In this document: piece after piece, positions 6,751 through 12,661 of the stretch
Position numbering within the stretch: the stretch's first letter is position 1
How the letters are laid out: every line of letters starts with the position of its first letter
DNA from: Actinomycetes bacterium
GTDB taxonomy: Bacteria > Actinomycetota > Coriobacteriia > Coriobacteriales > Eggerthellaceae
Reading direction: 5' to 3'
DNA: 14,842 bases
Assembly (NCBI GenBank): GCA_023429565.1
Contig: JAEZDJ010000059.1
Location: 1-14,842 of the forward strand
Program-made: the position numbers and the translations under genes
Notes under the pieces: generated by a model
What the model was told of the DNA's origin: nothing
Databases searched by the model: none
Seen by the model: only the letters and a program-made list of their open reading frames with translations

Positions 6751-6779
6751 TTTATTAATCTGATCGAACATGCTATTAT
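6751..6779 (+). promoter_or_regulatory. Probable promoter of the NlpC/P60 gene
   Basis: An extended -10 element, TGCTATTAT (6771-6779), has one mismatch in the hexamer. A weak TTTATT (6751-6756) sits 17 bp upstream as the -35. The extended TGN motif can compensate for a poor -35. The predicted start lies near 6786, giving a leader of about 40 nt before the ATG at 6827. Confidence 0.6.
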
Positions 6780-6826
6780 GCCCCAAGCCTTATACATACC
6801 ACGTGCTCAATCAAGGAGGATCTTGC

Positions 6827-7972
6827 ATGAGAGAGCATCCAAACGCACTCAGCAGGCGAACGTTCATCGGCGGTGCCGCCACGGTCGGCATCATAGCAGC
6901 CCTCTCCCCCTCAACAGCTTTCGCGAAGACCGCGGCCGAGACCCAGGCCGAGGCCGACGCCGTGCGCAACCAGCTGGTCGGGCTCCAAGCCGACCTGGAA
7001 GCTGCTGCTGAGAATTACAAGAAGGCGCTCGACGAGCATGACGCCGCTCAATCAGCCATGGAGGCCGAGCAGGTCAAGATCGACGACGCGAACGCGAAGA
7101 TAGCCGACCACCAGGAGAAGCTCGGCGTGCGCGCCCGCAGCATGTACCGCACCGGGTCCACGAGCTTCCTCGACTTCATCCTCGGATCGTCCTCGTTCGA
7201 CGAGCTCGCCCAGAACTGGGACATCCTCACCCAGATGAACGAGAACGACGGCCAGATGGTCGAGGAGACCAAGGAGCTGCGCGAGGAGCTCCAGGCGGCC
7301 AAGGACGAGTACTCCCGCCAGGAGCAGATAGCGGCCGACAAGGCCGCCGAGGCCAAGCAGCTCAAGGACGCCGCCGAGGCCAAGGTGAGCCAGGCGACGG
7401 AGCTGTTCAACTCCCTCGACGCGGAGGCCCAGTCCCTCCTGGCCGAGGAGCAGGCGGCCGCCGCGCGCGCGGCGGCGGAGCAGGCGGCGGCCCAGCAGGC
7501 CGCGGCCCAGCCCAGCACCGGCGGCGGGGGCACCAGCGACAGCGGCTACACCGGAGGTGGCGGCAACTCGGGCGGCGGCAACAGCGGCGGCGGGGGCAAC
7601 TCGGGCGGAAGCGGCGGGTCCGTCGGGTCCTACGGCTCGGTCGTCGACTACGCCATGTCCCGCATCGGCTGCCCGTACGTCTGGGCTGCCGAAGGCCCCA
7701 ACGAATTCGACTGCTCGGGCTTGGTTCGCTGGGCCTACCTGCAGGTGGGCATATCCCTGCCCCATCAGACCGAATCGCTGTACGCGCGGGCGAGCAACAT
7801 CGTGTCCGTTTCGGAAGCGCGTCCCGGCGACGTTCTCTATCGCTATGGACATGTGGGCATCGCCGTCAGCTACGGCGGTTCGCACTACGTGCACGCTCCC
7901 ACCTTCAACGCCTATGTGCGCGACACCGACGCGCTCTCATGGGCCGGCTTCACCTGCGCGCTCCAGTTCTAG
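6827..7972 (+). CDS. Tat-exported NlpC/P60 peptidoglycan endopeptidase with CwlO-like coiled coil
   Basis: 381 residues. A twin-arginine signal (SRRTFIG at 9-15, then a hydrophobic stretch ending AFA near 33) predicts export by Tat, although such signals in Coriobacteriia sometimes also fit Sec. Residues about 35-228 form a long alanine- and glutamate-rich coiled coil with a PcsB/CwlO-type hinge (ARSMYRTGSTSFLDFILGS at 103-121). A glycine/serine/asparagine linker spans about 231-267. The catalytic NlpC/P60 domain covers 270-381, with Cys296 in FDCSGLV, His342 in YGHVGIA and a third polar residue His356. The family cleaves stem peptides, usually D-Glu-meso-Dap bonds, during wall growth and daughter-cell separation. 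The ATG is chosen because AAGGAGGA (6813-6820) lies 6 nt upstream; an earlier in-frame ATG at 6770 lies upstream of the predicted transcription start. Codon use in the coiled-coil and linker part is extremely GC-rich. Confidence 0.95.
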   Translation: MREHPNALSRRTFIGGAATVGIIAALSPSTAFAKTAAETQAEADAVRNQLVGLQADLEAAAENYKKALDEHDAAQSAMEAEQVKIDDANAKIADHQEKLGVRARSMYRTGSTSFLDFILGSSSFDELAQNWDILTQMNENDGQMVEETKELREELQAAKDEYSRQEQIAADKAAEAKQLKDAAEAKVSQATELFNSLDAEAQSLLAEEQAAAARAAAEQAAAQQAAAQPSTGGGGTSDSGYTGGGGNSGGGNSGGGGNSGGSGGSVGSYGSVVDYAMSRIGCPYVWAAEGPNEFDCSGLVRWAYLQVGISLPHQTESLYARASNIVSVSEARPGDVLYRYGHVGIAVSYGGSHYVHAPTFNAYVRDTDALSWAGFTCALQF

Positions 7973-8001
7973 CCGCACGGCAATCAAGCAACATGTCACG
8001 C

Positions 8002-8032
8002 AACGGGAGAGCTTCGGCCCTCCCGTTCGCTT
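8002..8032 (+). terminator. Intrinsic terminator of the NlpC/P60 gene
   Basis: AACGGGAG (8002-8009) pairs with CTCCCGTT (8020-8027). The stem continues past one A-C mismatch to a C(TTCG)G tetraloop. CGCTTT follows. It starts 30 nt after the stop codon. The T tract is short but the stem is strong. Confidence 0.8.
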
Positions 8033-8072
8033 TGCGGTGACCTTTCTTCGCTCTGCTATTTGACACAGATGG

Positions 8073-8102
8073 TTGGAAGAGAGCCTGAACATAGCGCATA
8101 AT
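8073..8102 (+). promoter_or_regulatory. Possible promoter of the PEBP-family gene
   Basis: TTGGAA (8073-8078) and CATAAT (8097-8102) are separated by 18 bp, with 4/6 and 5/6 matches to consensus. The predicted start near 8109 gives a leader of about 45 nt. A perfect TTGACA also lies at 8060-8065, but it is 31 bp from the same -10, and no -10 stands at the right distance from it. Confidence 0.45.
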
Positions 8103-8154
8103 GGAAAACAGCATCCCGCCCAGATTCAGAAGCGACCGAAAAGAGGATGACTTC

Positions 8155-8667
8155 ATGAACGTGTCCGTCGAACTGGAAAACGGTTTATTGCCGGATCGCT
8201 TTGGCAAGCATGCCCCGGATTGCTTTCAGAAAAAAGGGCACCCCATCCGCTCGTTTCCCCTCACCCTCGATCACGTTCCGGATAACGCGCAATCCCTGGC
8301 CCTCACCTTTGTCGATTGGGACGCCATACCCGTTGGAGGATTCTGCTGGATCCATTGGATCGCCTGCAACTTCCCGGCATCAACGCTCCTCATCCCCGAA
8401 AACGCAAGCGCGACGGAAGCCGTGCCGTGCGTCCAAGGCTCGAACAGCAGCTGGTCGCCGCTGGCCGGATCATATACGGATCCATCGATCATCCACCGTT
8501 ACACCGGCCCCTGTCCTCCGGACAGGACCCACGTGTACACACTTACCGTCTACGCTCTTGACTGCACGCTCGATCTTGCCGAAGGGTACTATCTCAACGA
8601 GTTCCGTCACGCCGCGAAGTCGCACGTGCTCGCCAAGGCGTCCCGGGAAATCCCAAGCCGATCATGA
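8155..8667 (+). CDS. YbhB/YbcL (PEBP, Raf kinase inhibitor-like) family protein
   Basis: 170 residues, the normal size. The phosphatidylethanolamine-binding protein fold has a small anion-binding pocket; biochemical roles of bacterial members are poorly known. Family signatures seen: SLALTFVDWDAIPVGGF (47-63, the counterpart of the DPDAP motif, here WDAIP), WIHWIA (65-70) with the pocket histidine His67, and RYTGPCPPDRTHVYTLTVYALD (115-136), which gives the conserved GPxPP segment. It has no signal peptide, so it is cytoplasmic. The start at 8155 is preferred over 8101 because AAGAGG lies just upstream and the upstream 18 codons are unrelated to the family. It appears monocistronic. Confidence 0.93.
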   Translation: MNVSVELENGLLPDRFGKHAPDCFQKKGHPIRSFPLTLDHVPDNAQSLALTFVDWDAIPVGGFCWIHWIACNFPASTLLIPENASATEAVPCVQGSNSSWSPLAGSYTDPSIIHRYTGPCPPDRTHVYTLTVYALDCTLDLAEGYYLNEFRHAAKSHVLAKASREIPSRS

Positions 8668-8782
8668 TCCTCGGAAACAGACATGACGGGCAGCATGCAT
8701 GGCCTGCCTCGTCGCGGCACGCCCCATCTGGACACACAATCGCCCTTCCGCACGCCGCCGCCTCCTCCCACGCGAGCAAGTC

Positions 8783-9286
8783 GTGAGCGGGCCCCAGCGC
8801 AGAGAGCATCCACTCGCGCCCCTCTTCGACAGCAGGTCGCGCGTGCTTGTCCTGGGAACGATGCCCTCTCCGAAATCACGGGAGGTCGGCTTCTACTACG
8901 GAAACCCCCAGAACCGCTTCTGGAAAGTCCTGGGCAGGCTGTTCGATGAGAAGGAGCCTCTCGGCATCGCGGAGCGCACGGCGTTCCTGGCCGCCCACCG
9001 CATCGCGCTCTGGGACGTGCTGGCATCGTGCACCATCGACGGCGCTTCCGACGCATCCATAGAGGATCCCATGCCAAACGACCTGGGCTCCATCGCCTGC
9101 GTTGCCCCACTGGAAGCGGTGTTCACCACCGGAGCAAAGGCGGCGGTGCTCTATCGCCGCTTCCAGCCGCCGGAACTCGCGTCGCTCCCCCACATCGCCC
9201 TGCCCTCCACCAGCCCCGCCAATGCCCGCATGTCGCTGGACGACCTCGTGGCGGCCTATCGGCCCATCGCGATCCACTGCTGCTGA
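8783..9286 (+). CDS. DNA-deoxyinosine (hypoxanthine) glycosylase, UDG superfamily family 6
   Basis: 167 residues from a GTG start. Proteins of this type remove hypoxanthine, the product of adenine deamination, to start base excision repair. Seen: VLVLGTMPSPKS (21-32), the YYGNPQNRFW motif (39-48) with the Asn that is required in characterised family 6 enzymes, HRIALWDVLASC (72-83), the SDASIEDPMPNDL segment (89-101) and the motif PSTSPAN (141-147) that contacts the DNA minor groove in this superfamily. The start is uncertain. An in-frame ATG at 8699 would add 28 arginine-rich residues unlike the family, and neither start has a good ribosome binding site. A weak hairpin (CCTGCC 9298-9303, GGCAGG 9323-9328, then TTTT) follows. 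Confidence 0.88.
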   Translation: MSGPQRREHPLAPLFDSRSRVLVLGTMPSPKSREVGFYYGNPQNRFWKVLGRLFDEKEPLGIAERTAFLAAHRIALWDVLASCTIDGASDASIEDPMPNDLGSIACVAPLEAVFTTGAKAAVLYRRFQPPELASLPHIALPSTSPANARMSLDDLVAAYRPIAIHCC

Positions 9287-9359
9287 CAAGGGCATCTCCT
9301 GCCAGCCAGAACCTCTTCCGACGGCAGGGGGCCGCGTTTTCCCCTTGGCGGATGAGACC

Positions 9360-9388
9360 TCGACGCTCGGAGCACGAAACCCTATACT
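9360..9388 (+). promoter_or_regulatory. Possible promoter of the aspartate aminotransferase gene
   Basis: TCGACG (9360-9365) and TATACT (9383-9388) are separated by 17 bp, with 4/6 and 5/6 matches. The start would fall near 9395, leaving a leader of about 70 nt with no recognisable riboswitch or T-box. Confidence 0.5.
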
Positions 9389-9463
9389 GAAATTCGGGTT
9401 CCACCAGAACAGAACAGCCGACAGGAAAGCAGCCGGCACAACGACCATGCGAAAGGAAGCACG

Positions 9464-10756
9464 ATGCCCACGTACGCGGAACTGGGACACGACGAACTCG
9501 AGGCGCTCAAAGATCAGTTGGACACGGAGTACGCCACCATCAAGGCCGAGAAGCTCTCCCTCAACATGGCGCGCGGAAAGCCGGGGTCCGACCAGCTGGA
9601 TCTGAGCATGCCCATGCTGGCATCCGTGACGACCGCAGAGGATTGCCGCTCCGAAAACGGCACCGACTGCCGCAACTACGGCGTGCTCGACGGCCTGCCC
9701 GAAGCAAAGCGATTCATGGCATGCATGTTGGACGACGAGCCGGAAAACGTCATTGTCGGCGGCAACTCCAGCCTCTCGCTCATGTATGACACGATGGCAC
9801 GCTGCCTCGATTTTGGAACCTTGGGCTCTCTTCCCTGGTCTCAGCTGGAAAAAGTAAAGTGGCTCTGCCCCGTTCCCGGCTACGACCGTCACTTTGGCGT
9901 CACCGAGTCGTTCGGCATCGAGATGATCCCCGTGCCCATGACCGCTGAAGGCCCCGACATGGACGAAGTCGAGCGCATCGTTGCAGCAGACACAGCCGTG
10001 AAGGGCATCTGGTGCGTTCCGAAATATTCAAATCCCGGCGGGGTCACCTACTCCGACGAAGTGGTCAGGCGCCTGGCATCCATGGACTGTGCCGCTGACG
10101 ATTTCCGCATCTTCTGGGACAACGCCTACTGCGTGCACCACCTCTACGACTCCGCCGCCGATCAGGACCACCTGCTCGACATCGGGTCGGCATGCCGCGA
10201 GGCGGGCACTCCCCATCGCTACTTCAAGTTTGCGTCCACCTCCAAGGTGACGCACCCCGGCTCCGGCATTTCGGGCCTCGCCTCCAGCCCCGAAAACATT
10301 GCCGAGATCAAACGCCGCATGGGCGTGGGCACCATCGGCTATGACAAGATCAACCAGCTGCGTCACGTGCGCTTCCTGAAGGATGCCGAGGGGCTGGCAG
10401 CCCATATGTCACAGCATGCCGCCATTCTCCGCCCGAAATTCGAGTTGGTGGACAACAGGCTCCAAGAGGGACTCTCCATCGTCGGCGGCTGCGCATGGTC
10501 AAGCCCCCGCGGAGGATATTTCGTCTCGTTCGACGCTCCCGAGGGAACCGCGCAGCGCATCGTCTCCCTGGCCAAGGAGGCGGGCGTGACCATGACGGGC
10601 GCGGGAGCAACCTATCCCTACAAGCAGGACCCCTCAGACAGCAACATTCGCATCGCGCCCACGCTTCCGCCTCTCGACGAGCTCGACGCGGCCATGACCG
10701 TCTTCGTCTGCTGCGTGAAGCTGGCATACGCCGAAAAGCTTCTCGGAGAGCGTTGA
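9464..10756 (+). CDS. Aspartate aminotransferase, subgroup Ic (PF12897-type, PLP-dependent)
   Basis: 430 residues. This branch of fold-type I aminotransferases, known from Corynebacterium aspartate aminotransferase, interconverts aspartate and oxaloacetate with glutamate and 2-oxoglutarate. Markers in order: LNMARGKPGSDQLDLS (33-48), NYGVLDGLPEAKRFMA (71-86), VIVGGNSSLSLMYD (96-109), which forms part of the cofactor pocket, CVPKYSNPGG (184-193), FWDNAY (217-222) with the Asp that contacts the PLP pyridine nitrogen, and STSKVTHPGSG (258-268) with the Schiff-base Lys261. SNIRIAPTLPP near the end supplies the arginine for the substrate carboxylate. The ATG has an AAAGGA site 6 nt upstream. It is cytoplasmic and monocistronic. 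It could be annotated simply as class I/II aminotransferase; the subgroup call rests on the motifs. Confidence 0.93.
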   Translation: MPTYAELGHDELEALKDQLDTEYATIKAEKLSLNMARGKPGSDQLDLSMPMLASVTTAEDCRSENGTDCRNYGVLDGLPEAKRFMACMLDDEPENVIVGGNSSLSLMYDTMARCLDFGTLGSLPWSQLEKVKWLCPVPGYDRHFGVTESFGIEMIPVPMTAEGPDMDEVERIVAADTAVKGIWCVPKYSNPGGVTYSDEVVRRLASMDCAADDFRIFWDNAYCVHHLYDSAADQDHLLDIGSACREAGTPHRYFKFASTSKVTHPGSGISGLASSPENIAEIKRRMGVGTIGYDKINQLRHVRFLKDAEGLAAHMSQHAAILRPKFELVDNRLQEGLSIVGGCAWSSPRGGYFVSFDAPEGTAQRIVSLAKEAGVTMTGAGATYPYKQDPSDSNIRIAPTLPPLDELDAAMTVFVCCVKLAYAEKLLGER

Positions 10757-11068
10757 TCAGCCCAAAGCCATCGGTCTGACAAACCATCTCTCGCGTTGGA
10801 CGGGCGAGGCTGCTGCAGGATGCTGGATGCACCTCGCAGACTTCCGAACCCGTCCCTTTTCGAACCGGCCGAGGAAAGCGCCGATTAAAGCGAGGCCGTC
10901 GGCCGGGCGAGGTTGCTTCCTTCTGGGCGGGCGAAGAAACCGCAGGCGTGCTGGCGGCACGTCGAGGATTTCCGAGCCTGATCCAGCGGGAAGCGGGCCG
11001 GCTGGACGGCGTGCCGAGCTAATCAGCGCTTCCCAAGGCAAGGGGACTCGACATCCCCGCCCTCACGG
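10757..11068. other. Intergenic region between convergent genes
   Basis: 312 bp between the aminotransferase and the minus-strand DUF2769 gene. I see no credible gene. Two loosely similar stretches beginning GGGCGAGG (near 10801 and 10906) suggest an old imperfect duplication. GGGGA (11042-11046) and TCCCC (11054-11058) form a weak hairpin followed on the minus strand by TTGCCTT, a possible terminator for the DUF2769 gene. I found no clear terminator for the aminotransferase gene. Confidence 0.5.
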
Positions 11069-11347
11069 TTACCTGCCGCCGTTCTCCAGGCAGTAATACA
11101 CCTTGTCAAGATGATACTTTTCCGTGACCGGGCACGCGGGACAGAGGCACCCCTTTTCTTCGGTGATGCAGGTGCTCTCCTCGTAGGCGCAGAACAGCTT
11201 CTCCGCATGCAGCTTTTTATCCATGTCGCCAAAGAGGAGGAGCACGTTGGATGGCATGGACTCAACCTTGCAGGCAAACTCATAGCTCGGACAGGAAAAG
11301 CACTTGCACGCGATCAGGTTGCCTTTGGTTTTTTCGACAGATGTCAT
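11069..11347 (-). CDS. Cysteine-rich DUF2769 family protein
   Basis: 92 residues with ten cysteines. Two similar modules are visible: CKCFSCPSYEFAC (14-26) and CLCPACPV (67-74), with extra Cys at 53, 60 and 86. The spacing CxCxxCP suggests metal binding (zinc or an iron-sulfur cluster), but this is inference. DUF2769 members occur in anaerobes and methanogens and have no assigned function as far as I know. The start at 11345-11347 follows a good GGAGGT site; the longer frame to 11437 adds unrelated residues. It lies 125 bp downstream of the tocopherol-cyclase-like gene on the same strand, so the two could be co-transcribed. No signal peptide or membrane segment. Confidence 0.85.
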   Translation of the reverse strand: MTSVEKTKGNLIACKCFSCPSYEFACKVESMPSNVLLLFGDMDKKLHAEKLFCAYEESTCITEEKGCLCPACPVTEKYHLDKVYYCLENGGR

Positions 11348-11472
11348 GGTGACCTCCGATCTTGCTGCGGTCCCCGTCGGTCGATGCCCAAGGGGACGGC
11401 AGCGTGGAAACGTTACAGGGACTCCCGCAACGGGCATGTCCCACCAAGAGCCCCCCGAGGCCCTTCACCCCT

Positions 11473-12468
11473 TCATGTGATCGAGCTCAGTTCCTCGCGC
11501 TTGTCCATCACCTCGACGCCAGCGAGCATGCCGGTGCCCTGGAAAAGCAGCGTCGGACGTCCCCCTTTGAGCGCCCGCATGGCAACGTCGACCGTCCCGT
11601 CAAGAGACTCCGCATCATGGCCGTCCATCACGCCAAGCAGAGGAGATTTCAACGCCACCGGCATGCCCCCATGAATTCCCACCTCAAGCTCAGCATGCCG
11701 GTCCCGAAGGACCAGGTGCGCCTCGTTGGTTCCCGTGACAAGGGAGAAGATGTGGGCACCCGTGTAGGTCGTGAACCTGTGCAGGGTGCCGTCAATCATC
11801 AAACCCGCTATGCTCCCGACGAACGAGCCGGTCATCCATGGCACCTTCGCCACCGAAAGGGAGAAGGAAACGCCAGGACGCTCGAAATGGTTCGATTGCG
11901 CCCATATCCATGATCGGGGGAAGCTGTGGCCCCAATCCTTCTCCGCATAGCCTCGCCCGCCGTCCAGGCAGATGGTCTCCCCATCCAGCGCGATGGTTCC
12001 CGATGTCTCATGGCCCAGAGAGAGCACGCCATGATAGGTTTCCATGCGTGGCACGAATCGATACCAACCCATGACGCCCGGTGACAAGGCGCGCACAGGC
12101 CACGGCATCCAAGGACCGAACCTGATTTCTCCCTTCACCTCCGTGTTCCCCTTGCGAAGCCGCAGGACCATTCCCTCCTGGGAGAACGTGCTCTCTCCTA
12201 TCGTGACGTTGAAAGGCCTGCTCGCGTCAACCGCAAACGATTCGATGGGATAGGAGAAATAATGCGGCTTGCCCACATTGGTCACAACCTGGACAAACGC
12301 ATGGCTCGAGCTTCCGTCCTCGGAAAAGGACACGCCCGGAATGACCGCGAAAACGCGGTGTCCTTGGACGTCGGCCTGCTTGAAGTACCAGCCCTCATAG
12401 TACCGGCGAGAGACAGAGCCTCCCTGGTAGCGGGCCGGATCCCAGATGCGCCGTAAGAAGAAAGGCAT
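11473..12468 (-). CDS. Tocopherol cyclase-like (CrtC-fold) protein
   Basis: 331 residues. The sequence resembles the tocopherol cyclase-like family (PF14249) and the related lipocalin-like CrtC/AttH fold, mostly beta strand. Conserved-looking motifs are RYYEGWYFKQ (22-31) at the N terminus, where plant VTE1 has a similar YYEGWY, GYAEKDWGHSFP (173-184) and WIWAQSNHF (187-195). Plant VTE1 cyclises the chromanol ring of vitamin E, but this bacterium is not expected to make tocopherol, so the substrate is unknown and is likely a lipid or isoprenoid. The start at 12466-12468 has AAGGGGG upstream. There is no signal peptide. A poor promoter-like TATGTT lies in the 190 bp before it. Confidence 0.85.
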   Translation of the reverse strand: MPFFLRRIWDPARYQGGSVSRRYYEGWYFKQADVQGHRVFAVIPGVSFSEDGSSSHAFVQVVTNVGKPHYFSYPIESFAVDASRPFNVTIGESTFSQEGMVLRLRKGNTEVKGEIRFGPWMPWPVRALSPGVMGWYRFVPRMETYHGVLSLGHETSGTIALDGETICLDGGRGYAEKDWGHSFPRSWIWAQSNHFERPGVSFSLSVAKVPWMTGSFVGSIAGLMIDGTLHRFTTYTGAHIFSLVTGTNEAHLVLRDRHAELEVGIHGGMPVALKSPLLGVMDGHDAESLDGTVDVAMRALKGGRPTLLFQGTGMLAGVEVMDKREELSSIT

Positions 12469-12538
12469 GACACCCCCTTGTCGGTGACGCGATGCGCGAA
12501 CGGATGCGGCAGGGGTAAACATACCATGGCAGAATGCG

Positions 12539-12565
12539 AAAAGCACGCGCTGCGCAGGGGCGTGC
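12539..12565 (-). terminator. Terminator downstream of lhr
   Basis: On the minus strand GCACGC (12565-12560) and GCGTGC (12548-12543) form a 6-bp GC stem around an 11-nt loop and are followed by TTTT. It lies about 100 nt past the lhr stop codon and upstream of the tocopherol-cyclase-like gene, so it would insulate the two. Confidence 0.6.
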
Positions 12566-12661
12566 GGCTATTGAAACCTTCTCGGAAGAAACAGCCCGGG
12601 CAATCGGCCGGATGGCTGAGGAAGGGACGAGGCGAACGCAGAACCCACGCCAGGCCGTCCC

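Larger units (their letters stand above)
5156..6769. other. 1.6-kb gene-free region
   Basis: Several frames of 70-170 codons are open here on both strands at once, which is what GC-rich repeated DNA gives. None shows a protein family, steady codon use or a good ribosome binding site. Contents: an inverted repeat at 5162-5179, a duplicated CTTTATTATAG motif (5274-5284 and 5435-5445), a run of nine A (5418-5426), a 15-bp minisatellite (5493-5626), a stretch rich in GTTGGC repeats (about 5750-5810), a short inverted repeat GGTTCG-AG-CGAACC (5870-5883), and an inverted repeat ATGCCCC/GGGGCAT (6582-6588/6608-6614). It separates the divergent ribosomal-protein operon and the NlpC/P60 gene, yet it is far longer than two promoters require. 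Confidence 0.6.

Noticed and set aside
7052..7894. 280-codon minus-strand frame antisense to the NlpC/P60 gene
   Set aside because: Composition artefact of the very high third-position GC of the sense gene.
8060..8065. Perfect TTGACA before the PEBP-family gene
   Set aside because: No -10 element at 16-18 bp; the nearest good -10 is 31 bp away and pairs better with TTGGAA at 8073-8078.
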